Source: CAYLNH01 sp964384625
GTDB lineage: Bacteria; Verrucomicrobiota; Lentisphaeria; JABSQK01
Direction of reading: 5' to 3'
NCBI GenBank assembly: GCA_964384625.1
Contig: CAYLNH010000140.1
Span: 1 to 18,042, forward strand
DNA: 18,042 nucleotides
The translations under genes were made by a program, and so were the position numbers. Positions 1-7,567 of the stretch are shown piece by piece. The notes below the pieces were generated by a model. It was given only the letters and a program-made list of their open reading frames with translations, made no database searches and was not told where the DNA came from. Position 1 is the first letter of the stretch. Each line of letters starts with the position of its first letter.

Positions 1-18
1 AAGTACGGATCTGTGCGG

Positions 19-44
19 GGGGCTGCCCGTAATGGGCAGTCCCT
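19..44. terminator. Hairpin, possible terminator of an upstream gene
   Basis: CTGCCC at 23-28 pairs with GGGCAG at 34-39 around a GTAAT loop, and flanking G and C runs extend the stem with one bulged T. No run of T follows, so it is not a classical intrinsic terminator. It could end a gene lying to the left of the window or be a simple extragenic palindrome. Confidence 0.25.
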
Positions 45-92
45 ACCGCGACAAACGCAATCAATCTCACCGCCCGACTTGAGCGTGCGTGC

Positions 93-119
93 TTGGTGGA
101 TGGTGTACTGATGGATAAT
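93..119 (+). promoter_or_regulatory. Possible promoter of the 1369 gene, cut off by the IS
   Basis: GATAAT at 114-119 matches five of six bases of a sigma-70 -10 box. A weak -35-like TTGGTG lies at 93-98, with a short 15-nt spacer. If the insertion sequence is removed in thought, transcription would begin about where the element inserted (near 126), leaving a leader of about 16 nt that carries GGAG before the ATG of the 1369 gene. The geometry is suggestive, but the -35 box is poor. Confidence 0.3.
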
Positions 120-126
120 CGAACTA

Positions 127-155
127 GTGCTGTGTCAAGCTTAAATCTTAGGATT
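127..155 (+). repeat. IS630 left terminal inverted repeat
   Basis: The first 12 bases (GTGCTGTGTCAA) are identical to the reverse complement of the right end, and 24 of 29 bases match overall. The TA at 125-126 just outside is the likely target duplication. Because CTAG is palindromic, the boundary cannot be fixed to within two bases. Confidence 0.92.
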
Positions 156-173
156 GAATTACGGTGCGTGTTG

Positions 174-197
174 CTCCATGTTGCTATGAGCATGGAG
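174..197 (+). promoter_or_regulatory. Hairpin masking the transposase ribosome binding site
   Basis: CTCCATG at 174-180 pairs perfectly with CATGGAG at 191-197. The 3' arm contains most of the GGAGG (194-198) that serves the transposase ATG at 208. A transcript reading in from outside would contain both arms and could hide the site. Other IS families use this kind of structure to prevent translation from read-through RNA. The function here is inferred from the geometry. Confidence 0.5.
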
Positions 198-207
198 GGC
201 TCATATC

Positions 208-651
208 ATGGAGAAAAGGTACATTGTTCGTCTCTCGGCCGAAGAAAGAGAAGTACTCCGGCAGGTCGTGAAGAAACTCAAGGGCACATCGGAGAAAGTA
301 CGGCGCGCACAAGTGCTGCTGAAAGCCGACGCCGATGGTCCCAACTGGACCGACAAGAGGATTGCCGAAGCATTTTCGTGTCGGACCAAGACCGTAGAGA
401 ACATTCGCCGGCGTTTGGTGACAGAAGGTTTTGACGCTGCACTGAATCGGAAAAAGAGAAAGACGCCTCCACGGCAGAAAGTGCTCGACGGGGAGCAGGA
501 AGCCAAAGTTATTGCAGTACGCCTTGGCGCGCCCCCCGAAGGATTTACGAACTGGTCATTGCGTCTTCTTGCTGATCATGTGGTGGAACTGGGCATTGTT
601 GATTCAGTCAGCCATGAGACGTTGCGCAAGACTCTAAAAAAAACGGAATGA
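208..651 (+). CDS. IS630 transposase, N-terminal frame (helix-turn-helix)
   Basis: This 147-residue frame is the DNA-binding half of an IS630 transposase. Residues 1-45 hold the usual N-terminal segment (LSAEEREVLRQVV, then VRRAQVLLKAD). The winged or homeodomain-like helix-turn-helix follows around WTDKRIAEAFSCRTKTVENI and the linker RRRLVTEGFDAALNR. A second helical segment ends at SVSHETLRKTLKK. The ATG at 208 has GGAGG nine bases upstream. The stop codon overlaps the start of the catalytic frame in ATGA (648-651), and a run of eight A lies just before it. In most IS630 elements both halves form one protein, so this frame alone probably makes either a regulatory fragment or the first part of a frameshifted product. 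Confidence 0.9.
   Translation: MEKRYIVRLSAEEREVLRQVVKKLKGTSEKVRRAQVLLKADADGPNWTDKRIAEAFSCRTKTVENIRRRLVTEGFDAALNRKKRKTPPRQKVLDGEQEAKVIAVRLGAPPEGFTNWSLRLLADHVVELGIVDSVSHETLRKTLKKTE
636..651 (+). promoter_or_regulatory. A8 slippery run and ATGA overlap joining the transposase frames
   Basis: Eight consecutive A occupy 636-643. In the first frame they are read as AAA AAA (637-642), and a -1 slip enters the catalytic frame as ...KKNGM, continuing without a stop to 1340. The slip would give a protein of about 378 residues. Four bases further on, the ATGA at 648-651 would also allow coupled re-initiation of the second frame. Both routes are known in IS elements, and the sequence does not decide between them. 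Confidence 0.6.
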
Positions 652-1343
652 CCCGCCGAAAGATCCAGTATTGGGTCATCCCACCTTATGCCAACGGCGA
701 ATTCGTGGCATGCATGGAGGAGGTGCTGGAAACCTACGCCAAACCCTACGACGGAGCGTTTCCGGTTTTGTGTATGGACGAACAGCCGGTGCAATTGTTT
801 AAGGAGACCAGAGTCCCGATTCCTGCAAGCAGGAACCATCCTCGAAGGGTCGACTATGAATACGAGCGGGCGGGCACTGCGTGTATATTCATGTTCGCTG
901 AGCCACTGGTCGGCTGGCGAAAGGTGAGTGTGCGTCCACGTCGTACGAAAGTCGATTGGGCTTTCGAAATGGACGAACTGCTCGAAACGAGATACGCAGA
1001 CGCCGAGAAACTCATCTTGGTGTGTGACAACTTGAACACGCACACCAAGGGTGCGTTTTACGAATTGTTCCCACCGCACAAGGCGCGTTCGAGTGTGAAG
1101 CGTTTGGAGTTCTGTTTTACACCGAAGCACGGCAGTTGGCTCAATATTGCGGAGAACGAACTGAGTTCGATGACCCGTCAGTGCCTCTCAGGCCGGCGCA
1201 TCCCTGACATTGACATACTTCGAGACGAAACCGCTGCCTGGGCGCAATCAAGCAATGACAAGCAAAGAGGCGTCGACTGGCGATTTACCATTGAAGATGC
1301 GCGACAGAAACTGAAATCGCTCTACCCTAATATTAAAGATTGA
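648..1343 (+). CDS. IS630 transposase, catalytic DDE frame
   Basis: This 231-residue frame is the RNase H-like catalytic half of an IS630 transposase. The expected acidic triad is visible: D44 in LCMDEQP, D127 in VCDNLNTH and E169 in SWLNIAENEL. The family hallmark WVIPP near residues 9-13 and FTPKHGSWLN at 157-166 are also present. The frame is -1 relative to the helix-turn-helix frame and overlaps it by four bases. The product would most likely act as a fusion with the first half and bind the terminal repeats to cut and paste the element at TA. No inactivating stop or missing catalytic residue is seen, so the element may still be mobile. Confidence 0.92.
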   Translation: MTRRKIQYWVIPPYANGEFVACMEEVLETYAKPYDGAFPVLCMDEQPVQLFKETRVPIPASRNHPRRVDYEYERAGTACIFMFAEPLVGWRKVSVRPRRTKVDWAFEMDELLETRYADAEKLILVCDNLNTHTKGAFYELFPPHKARSSVKRLEFCFTPKHGSWLNIAENELSSMTRQCLSGRRIPDIDILRDETAAWAQSSNDKQRGVDWRFTIEDARQKLKSLYPNIKD

Positions 1344-1351
1344 CACAGCAC
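1323..1351 (-). repeat. IS630 right terminal inverted repeat
   Basis: This matches the left end at 24 of 29 positions in reverse complement, with perfect identity over the outer 12 bases. It includes the stop codon of the transposase (1341-1343). The flanking TA is at 1352-1353. Confidence 0.92.
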
Positions 1352-1368
1352 TAGTCTCGGAGTCCATC

Positions 1369-4300
1369 ATGTTCCGACACCTTTGCTACACGTCTGTCCT
1401 GATCGCCGCAACTCTATTGGCGCTGGGCGCCGAAGCTGCGCCCAAAAAGAAAAACAACAAACGCGGAAAGAAGAAGAAGACGGTGGAAGTCCAGCCAGCG
1501 AAGCCGCTTGTGCTTCCCCTCGAACGCTTCGTCTACGTCCGCGGCGAAACGGTCCCCCTGGCCGTCCGGGAAGGCGCCGGAACCATCACCCTGAAGCCCG
1601 TCGACGCCAAGTCGGCGAAGCCCGTTCAATTCCGTCTCGACGGACCGGCCGTCCTCGACACCACGACGCTGGCGCCGGGAACCTATGAGGTCCTCCTGGA
1701 CGAAAAACCTGCGATGCTCAAACTGACGCTGATCGAGCATCAACGGAAGTCGGCCGGCGCCTTCATCAACGAGCAGGTCTGGCCCGTCCGGGAAGAGGAC
1801 TGCTTCGCGCCTCTCCGGCAAGGTTGCGGCGTCAACGTCTTTATGACCCTCGGCAATCGCGGGGGCTACGAGGCGATCAACCGGGACCTCGACCGCCTGC
1901 TCGAATTCAAGGCCGGCTTCTTCATCAGTCCGACGACACGTCCGACGAGCTTCAAGCCGGCTCGCGGCTGGCAGTGGGAGTTGGACAACTGGATCATCCG
2001 GCTGAGCCAGATCTCTCAGTCGCAACTGCGCTACCCGGCATTCAGCGGCTTCTGCTATGAGTGGGACGCCGGCAATGTCGTCCGGTCGCCGAGCATCTTC
2101 TTCATCATGGGCAAGATGGATAAGGAATGGCGGCAATACCAGAAGGACTCCAACGAGGCGCTCTACAAGGAGTTCACCAAGCGCACCGGTCTGCAGCCGC
2201 CGACCACCAGGGAGATCATCCAGTACGCCGCCGCGATCAAACGCCCCGAGTACGGACCGATCGTCGACCTGCCGTCGTTCCGCTGGATGCAGCGCGTCGC
2301 CAAACACATGCCGCCGTTGCCAGAAGAGAAGATGGCCGACCTGAAGAAGCGCATCGTCGCCTGGCACAAGTATCTCATGGGCCTCTACGGCGAAGGCCAC
2401 CGGATGATGGGCCAACACCTCGACCGCATTGACCCCGCCATGGCGCATACCGGCAGCGTCAACATCGACCATGGCTCCGTCAACCAGGGGCACTTCACGC
2501 CGGCCAACTACCAGGGCCTGAACATCCGCCATATGAGCGCCTGGAACGACCAGACCGGCAAGAGCGATTACATCCATCAGTGGCTGCTGAGTGGCGCGTT
2601 GATGAACACGACCAATCCGAACAACCAGCCGATCTGGGTTGCGCAGGGCACCGGCATCTCACACGGGCAGGCCGGCAAGACCGTACGCTCGATCGCCCAC
2701 AACCTGGCTCAGAACGGTACCGGCGTCGGCTCCGCGGCTGAAGGCGGCTTCGCCTGGATCAAGGGCCCGAAGTTTGATGTGATCAACAACGCCCAGGATT
2801 TCATGCACCGATTCTCGGCACTCGCTGTCCACGGCGACGGCGACCACGGCGTTGCCATTCTCTACTCGATGGAGAACTTCGCGCCGCGCGTCGCGCACGA
2901 AGGCCCGCTGACCCCCGCGTGGCAGGCGCTCCTGACGCTGACACGGCTGGGATACACGCCGCGCTTCGTGACGGAAGAGGACATCCGCGCCGACCGGCTC
3001 AAGAACTACAAGATCCTGACCGTCTGGGATCAGCAGTTCCCGCTGCCCGACGATGTCACTGCGAAGATCAAAGCCTTCACCGACGCCGGCGGCCGCGTTG
3101 TCGCCGACGCCTCGACATCCGTCAAGCTGCCCGGGCTCGAGAAGCTTGAGGTCGGCGTCTGGAGTACCGAAGCCCGCCATGTCTACGGCTGGGGCAGCCC
3201 AAACCTGGCCCTCATGCCAGGCGGTATGCCGCGCGTCGGAGAGTACGTCCACCATCGTCTGGCGCCCGCCGTAGAGAAGGCACTCGGCAATACCGAACGC
3301 GCGCTCTATACCCAGGCTGACGGCGCGACCTCGGACGTCACGATCTGCCAGATCAAAGGCGGCTCGGACGCCACCTACGTCATTGCGATCAACGATTCCT
3401 GGGACGCCAACCACTGGAGTCACATGCGCTGGCATCAAGTGGAGGAAACACTGAAGCCGAACGGCATCGCGGCCGGGGCTATGCGCTACGATCTCAACGA
3501 AGAGAAACTGATCGGCGCGGCCGACAAGGCGTTCAAGGTGGACCTGAAGGCGACTACCGCCCGAGTCTTCGCCGTCCTTTCCCGACCGATCGCGAAGGTG
3601 GACCTGAAGGCCACCCAGGAGCTGCCCGCCGGGAAGCCGTTGGCGATCCAGGTCCGTTTCTCCGACAACGCCGGCAAGCCGTTGAAAGGCGTGCTGCCGT
3701 TTCATCTGACGATCGTCCGGCCGGACGGCTCGAACGCCTTCGAAGGCTATCGCAGCACGAATCAGGCCGGCGACTTCCGCTTCGTCTACCCGGTCCCCGT
3801 CAACGCCTCCGCCGGCAACTGGACCGTGCAGCTGCGCAGTCAGCTAACCGGCGACCTCGTTTCGCTGCCGGTCACGGTGAAGCCCAACGGCAAGCCCGTC
3901 GTCCGTGCGTTGAGGGACCGGGTCGTCGTGCGTCAGGGCGCGGCGCTTAAGGAACTGGTCAAGCAGCCGCTCGACATCGTGCTCATCGGAAAACAGCAAC
4001 CGGCACACGCCGCTGCCGCCGCGAAGGTCAAGGAGATCCTGAAGAACGCCCGCATCGTCGAGAACCCGGTGAGAACCAACTACACCCTCGCCTACGTCGC
4101 GACCGAGGCAGAGAAGGCCGAGAACCGGAAGGTCGACGAGGGCAAGGCCCTCGGGAGGATTGTCCTGCGTGCCCATCAACGCGAGCACTTCTACTCGCGA
4201 AGTTCCGCCTTTCGCTACGGCCGCAACGTGGTTCTGCTGGACCTCGTCAACGTCGGCAAGGACTGTCCGATGGCCGAAGTGCTGGACTGGCACGGTTTGC

Positions 4301-5196
4301 TCTGGCCCCGCGTGTCGGCGGCGTTCCCCGGCAAGGGGAAAGCCGTGGTGCAAGTCATCCACGACATCTTCGATCCGGATGCCGACGTCATTGTCATTCA
4401 GGCAATGGACGCCGAGGGCCTCCTGGAAGGGGCGAAGGCGCTCGCCAAGGTCCCCGAAGACTGGGTCGGCACCAGCGTTTCCAACGCGCGTTTGGCGCTG
4501 ATGCAGCAGTGGAATGCACGCGGCGGCGTCACCATGCCGAAGATCAACGATCGCTTGACTGACAACGGTTGCAGGTCCGAACAGAAGCCGGACCCATACC
4601 GTCTGACGGTGCAGAACGTCCCGACCAAAGCCAGTGAACCGAAGCTGCCGCTGAAGGCTGGGCGCAGAGGGTTCAGGGCGATTCCGAAGGAGTTTGACGT
4701 GAGGAAGGAAGTCTATGCGCAGCAGCGCGTCGGCGACACCTACATCAATTCCCAGGGCACCCCGGGCAACCCGGACCTGCGCTTCTGTGAAGCGGTCCTC
4801 GTCCCCGTGGCTGTAACGGATGCCGGCGAATACCAGATCACCGTCACCGGCCAGTTCCGCTACTCCGACCGCCTGCCGCGGAGCCAGGGAAGCTGGGAAG
4901 AGATCCTCAAGGTTTACGACGAGGTCGTCCCGAAAGAGCGCAAGCCGCTTCATTGGGAGATCCAGCTTAACGACAAGACCGTCGGCAAGTTGACGCCGTC
5001 GAAGACGGAGAAGCAGGATGTCCCGATCGAAACGCTGCCTTTCTACAGCAAGAACAAACCCAAGTCGGTCAACGAGGAAGTTGTCAGCGAACTTTCCGCT
5101 ACGATCAAGCTTCCTGCCGGCAAACACGAGGTCCGCCTGATCTATCGCAACATGATCGACGGGCAGTTGAATAGCATTAACATAGAGAAGAAATAG
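1369..5196 (+). CDS. Large exported multidomain protein, glycoside hydrolase-like
   Basis: The 1275-residue product begins with a signal peptide (hydrophobic 9-20, likely cleavage after AEA at 21-23), followed at once by a strongly basic stretch rich in Lys (25-38). Residues 50-125 look like a beta-sandwich. Residues 128-500 alternate helices and strands like a TIM barrel, with acidic candidates in the segment FCYEWD (228-233). Residues 515-600 resemble the class I glutamine amidotransferase-like domain that follows the barrel in GH42-type proteins (KILTVWDQQFPLP, then AFTDAGGRVVADAS). Residues 745-838 look like a macroglobulin or Ig-like domain, and the last 190 residues like a carbohydrate-binding beta-sandwich. 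The start has GGAG at 1359-1362, six bases before the ATG. The role is inferred to be extracellular or periplasmic glycan processing; no family can be named firmly. An IS630 copy ends 17 bases upstream. Confidence 0.85.
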   Translation: MFRHLCYTSVLIAATLLALGAEAAPKKKNNKRGKKKKTVEVQPAKPLVLPLERFVYVRGETVPLAVREGAGTITLKPVDAKSAKPVQFRLDGPAVLDTTTLAPGTYEVLLDEKPAMLKLTLIEHQRKSAGAFINEQVWPVREEDCFAPLRQGCGVNVFMTLGNRGGYEAINRDLDRLLEFKAGFFISPTTRPTSFKPARGWQWELDNWIIRLSQISQSQLRYPAFSGFCYEWDAGNVVRSPSIFFIMGKMDKEWRQYQKDSNEALYKEFTKRTGLQPPTTREIIQYAAAIKRPEYGPIVDLPSFRWMQRVAKHMPPLPEEKMADLKKRIVAWHKYLMGLYGEGHRMMGQHLDRIDPAMAHTGSVNIDHGSVNQGHFTPANYQGLNIRHMSAWNDQTGKSDYIHQWLLSGALMNTTNPNNQPIWVAQGTGISHGQAGKTVRSIAHNLAQNGTGVGSAAEGGFAWIKGPKFDVINNAQDFMHRFSALAVHGDGDHGVAILYSMENFAPRVAHEGPLTPAWQALLTLTRLGYTPRFVTEEDIRADRLKNYKILTVWDQQFPLPDDVTAKIKAFTDAGGRVVADASTSVKLPGLEKLEVGVWSTEARHVYGWGSPNLALMPGGMPRVGEYVHHRLAPAVEKALGNTERALYTQADGATSDVTICQIKGGSDATYVIAINDSWDANHWSHMRWHQVEETLKPNGIAAGAMRYDLNEEKLIGAADKAFKVDLKATTARVFAVLSRPIAKVDLKATQELPAGKPLAIQVRFSDNAGKPLKGVLPFHLTIVRPDGSNAFEGYRSTNQAGDFRFVYPVPVNASAGNWTVQLRSQLTGDLVSLPVTVKPNGKPVVRALRDRVVVRQGAALKELVKQPLDIVLIGKQQPAHAAAAAKVKEILKNARIVENPVRTNYTLAYVATEAEKAENRKVDEGKALGRIVLRAHQREHFYSRSSAFRYGRNVVLLDLVNVGKDCPMAEVLDWHGLLWPRVSAAFPGKGKAVVQVIHDIFDPDADVIVIQAMDAEGLLEGAKALAKVPEDWVGTSVSNARLALMQQWNARGGVTMPKINDRLTDNGCRSEQKPDPYRLTVQNVPTKASEPKLPLKAGRRGFRAIPKEFDVRKEVYAQQRVGDTYINSQGTPGNPDLRFCEAVLVPVAVTDAGEYQITVTGQFRYSDRLPRSQGSWEEILKVYDEVVPKERKPLHWEIQLNDKTVGKLTPSKTEKQDVPIETLPFYSKNKPKSVNEEVVSELSATIKLPAGKHEVRLIYRNMIDGQLNSINIEKK

Positions 5197-5202
5197 ACAA
5201 CC

Positions 5203-5227
5203 AAAGGGTCCGACGCGTCCTTTCTTT
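5203..5227 (+). terminator. Weak intrinsic terminator candidate after the 1369 gene
   Basis: AAAGG (5203-5207) pairs with CCTTT (5219-5223), with the palindrome GACGCGTC inside and a pyrimidine tail TCTTTC following. It starts seven bases after the stop codon. The stem is short and the T run is interrupted, so it is only a candidate. Confidence 0.3.
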
Positions 5228-5228
5228 C

Positions 5229-5252
5229 GTATCACGAGCATCCCTGCTCGTG
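5229..5252. repeat. Inverted copy of the array hairpin
   Basis: CACGAGCA (5233-5240) and TGCTCGTG (5245-5252) form a perfect 8-bp stem around TCCC. With the preceding GTAT it is the reverse complement of the hairpin core of the adjacent 52-bp repeats (CATGAGCA-GGGA-TGCTCATG-ATAC), except that one stem pair is C:G instead of T:A. Confidence 0.8.
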
Positions 5253-5400
5253 TTCCGGACATTAGCAGGAATGCTCATGATACATCCGGATTGGCATGCT
5301 CGTGTTCCGGACATGAGCAGGGATGCTCATGATACATCCGGATTGGCATGTTCGTGTTCCGGACATGAGCAGGGATGCTCATGATACATCCGGATTGGCA
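5245..5400. repeat. Three tandem 52-bp hairpin repeats
   Basis: Three head-to-tail units occupy 5245-5296, 5297-5348 and 5349-5400. A degenerate start of a fourth follows at 5401-5414. Each unit contains CATGAGCA-GGGA-TGCTCATG, an 8-bp perfect stem with a 4-nt loop (the first unit has a mismatch), enclosed by a second stem CCGGA/TCCGG. The units are nearly identical, with a C to T change at the start of unit three and several differences in unit one. There are no unique spacers, so this is not a CRISPR array. It fills most of the 238 bp between the 1369 and 5435 genes; only the last 20 or so bases before the ATG are left for a leader, with no clear Shine-Dalgarno site. Confidence 0.9.
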
Positions 5401-5434
5401 TGCCTGACGTTGCGGAACAGAGACACTACATACT

Positions 5435-7567
5435 ATGAACCATACACTACCCATCCAAGATACGACCATCACGCCGCGCATCAGTGACGGCTTCCTCCAA
5501 TCCATCGGCAGCGTCACCGTCAACGATGTCCCGCTCCGCAGCGACGCAACGCGCTTCCTGCCGTGGTTCGATACCTTCGAACAGGGCGTCTTCAATCGCT
5601 TCCGGCTCGACGACATCACCACCGACGGGGACACGCAGGTCCTCCTGACAACGGCGATCGGCGATTCGGATTATCCGTTCCGTGAACGACGCGACAGCTC
5701 CGGTGACATCTGTTTCCGCGACACCGGCTGGGACGATCCGCCGCTGGAAAGCGCTCTGCGGATCTGTTTCAAGCCGGCTGCCGAGACCATCGACGGCCGC
5801 GAGTTCACCGGCTTCCGCTACTGGTTCGAGTACGACAACCCCGACCTGCCGATCCACCGTCTGCTTGACCGGCAGACCTGGGAACTCGGCGGTTCGCTGG
5901 ACGGCGTGACCAGCGTCTGCCGCAACTGGTTGACGCCGCCGCGAATGGAACTGGGGCGCGACGTCACCTGGTCCACCGTCGGGCTCGACGACTGGGCTTC
6001 ACTATTGCCCGGAAACATGTGGGGCCGCTGGTCGCTGCTGCCGGGATTCGATCTGCAGTACAGTGATCGCGGCGTCTTCGTCGCACACTTTGATCGCCTT
6101 TCGTTGATCCGCAGCGCCCTCGAAACGCGCGCCGGCGAGGACCAACTGCGTTGTCTGGATTTTCATTGGTTCGAGTTGTCGGGGCAGGTGAAGACAAACC
6201 CCAAAACCGCCTTGTTTTGTCCCGGCAAACTCGACCATGTCGATGCGATCAACCTATGGACGCACTTGCAGGATCGGGAAGCCGCGATGGTGCGCGAGCA
6301 GTTCGGCGCCCCCGAGGAAGAGCCGCCGGCTGTCTTCTTCGGCGACAACCAGTGGACGGACTACCACTTCGACCACAGCTATGAGGCCGTTGTCGAAACC
6401 GCGTCCGAGTTCGGCGGCGACTGCGTCTTCATCGACTCCGTCTGGCAGGGCGAGAACGTCACGACCGAATGGTGTGACGAACAGTCGAAAGCCGATCCAG
6501 ACCTGACGATTCACAAATTCAACTTCATCAACATGTGCTGTGTGATGGAGTGGGAGGTCGCCAATGAGAAGGGCGGCGAAGCCGGCCTGAAGGCGCTTTG
6601 CGATCGCGCCGCCGAGAAGGGCGTCAAAGTCATCACCTGGATTGCGGCCGCCAACAGCCCGCGCAGCGAGTTGTTCATGAAACTCAAGAGCGATGACGGC
6701 ACGTACGAGCACGGCTACGCCGCGTTTTCTTCCGGTCGTCACGACTGGACCAGCTATCCCAATTCCTACACGCCGCTGAACATGGCGCATCCGAAGGTCT
6801 GGGAAAACTGGATGGATAAGATCGTCGGTGTCTGCGAACGCACCGGTCTGGCCGGCGCGCTCTGGGATTCCTACTGCAACATGGGCTGGTGGCAGGTCGA
6901 CTACGCCGGCGGCACCATGCGGCCGAACGCCGAGGAGATCGCGCGCGGCTACTTCGAGATGTCGAAACGCGGACTCTATGTTGTGCCCGAAGCGCTGGTC
7001 ACGTTCTCGAACCACTCGGCCGTCGGCTTCCACGGTGGCAACCGCTACGCCGACGACCAGTTGGCCTTCGGCTACAACAGCAACGAATCCATGCATTGGA
7101 CGGAAGACGACGACCCGAAGAAGCGCTGGTGCCAGATGCATCGCATGATCCGCGGCGAGATCGGCCCGGAACTCCTCTTCAGATGCTTTGCACACAAGCG
7201 TTCGCCGTCATTCAACTTCCACAAGATTCCGCGAGATCAGTGGGATCCCGATGCCGTCGCGGCGATGAAGGAATGCATTGCCATGTACCAGCAGCACAAG
7301 CATCTCATGCAGACGCGGACCGTCCTCAAAGACGACGCCGGTGTGCTGTGGACAAACGACGCCGGCGATGCTATATTTTGGTGCCACCGAGACCAAGCAA
7401 GGGAGATCCTTGGAACCAGGGAATCTGTGGTGGACGGAATGACTGGCGAGGCGGTCGAGGAGCTCAAGGCCGGCCGCGTATACCGATTCCGCGAGGAAAC
7501 CGCAGAAACGCGATCCTCAGCTCTGGAGACCACGTCATGTCGGGACGGGAACACGTACGCGAACTGA
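5435..7567 (+). CDS. Melibiase/GH36-like glycosidase, probably cytosolic
   Basis: The 710-residue product has no signal peptide, unlike the exported proteins around it. The N-terminal 270 residues look like the beta-sandwich that precedes the catalytic barrel in clan GH-D enzymes. A TIM barrel follows at about 295-620. FFGDNQWTDYHF (301-312) opens it, KVITWIAAANSPRSELF (398-414) sits where the barrel binds sugar, and GALWDSYCN (474-482) places D478 as the likely nucleophile. VVPEALV (516-522) gives E519, which together with D537 is a candidate acid/base region. The C-terminal part (630-687) looks like the usual small beta domain. The last 22 residues lack family character and overlap the pseudopilin start, so the natural end may have been altered. 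Substrate unknown; alpha-galactoside-type hydrolysis of imported oligosaccharides is the best guess. Confidence 0.75.
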   Translation: MNHTLPIQDTTITPRISDGFLQSIGSVTVNDVPLRSDATRFLPWFDTFEQGVFNRFRLDDITTDGDTQVLLTTAIGDSDYPFRERRDSSGDICFRDTGWDDPPLESALRICFKPAAETIDGREFTGFRYWFEYDNPDLPIHRLLDRQTWELGGSLDGVTSVCRNWLTPPRMELGRDVTWSTVGLDDWASLLPGNMWGRWSLLPGFDLQYSDRGVFVAHFDRLSLIRSALETRAGEDQLRCLDFHWFELSGQVKTNPKTALFCPGKLDHVDAINLWTHLQDREAAMVREQFGAPEEEPPAVFFGDNQWTDYHFDHSYEAVVETASEFGGDCVFIDSVWQGENVTTEWCDEQSKADPDLTIHKFNFINMCCVMEWEVANEKGGEAGLKALCDRAAEKGVKVITWIAAANSPRSELFMKLKSDDGTYEHGYAAFSSGRHDWTSYPNSYTPLNMAHPKVWENWMDKIVGVCERTGLAGALWDSYCNMGWWQVDYAGGTMRPNAEEIARGYFEMSKRGLYVVPEALVTFSNHSAVGFHGGNRYADDQLAFGYNSNESMHWTEDDDPKKRWCQMHRMIRGEIGPELLFRCFAHKRSPSFNFHKIPRDQWDPDAVAAMKECIAMYQQHKHLMQTRTVLKDDAGVLWTNDAGDAIFWCHRDQAREILGTRESVVDGMTGEAVEELKAGRVYRFREETAETRSSALETTSCRDGNTYAN

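Larger units (their letters stand above)
127..1351 (+). mobile_element. IS630-family insertion sequence, apparently intact
   Basis: The 1225-bp element is bounded by imperfect terminal inverted repeats and flanked on both sides by TA within CTAG (124-127 and 1351-1354), as expected for IS630/Tc1-mariner elements that duplicate TA. It carries two overlapping transposase frames with a full DDE set. Its base composition is visibly less GC-rich than the neighbouring genes, which suggests recent arrival. The transposase stop codon lies inside the right inverted repeat, so the element is very compact. It lies between a possible promoter and the start of the 1369 gene, in the same orientation as that gene. 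Confidence 0.94.

Noticed and set aside
1340..1345. Outward TTGACA (-35 consensus) in the right IS end, possibly driving the 1369 gene
   Set aside because: At the correct spacing (1363-1368) the sequence is TCCATC, a poor -10 that abuts the start codon, so transcription would begin inside the gene.
5245..5400. CRISPR-like array
   Set aside because: The 52-bp units are directly adjacent with no variable spacers, and no cas gene is present.
5275..5634. Minus-strand frame reading through the hairpin repeats
   Set aside because: Its C-terminal part is only the translated tandem repeat (MYHEHP-type periods) and the rest is antisense to the 5435 gene; no start signal.
6889..7536. Long upstream extension of the pseudopilin frame
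   Set aside because: This part is antisense-free overlap with the GH36-like gene in another frame and lacks any family character; ATG 7537 has a good ribosome binding site.
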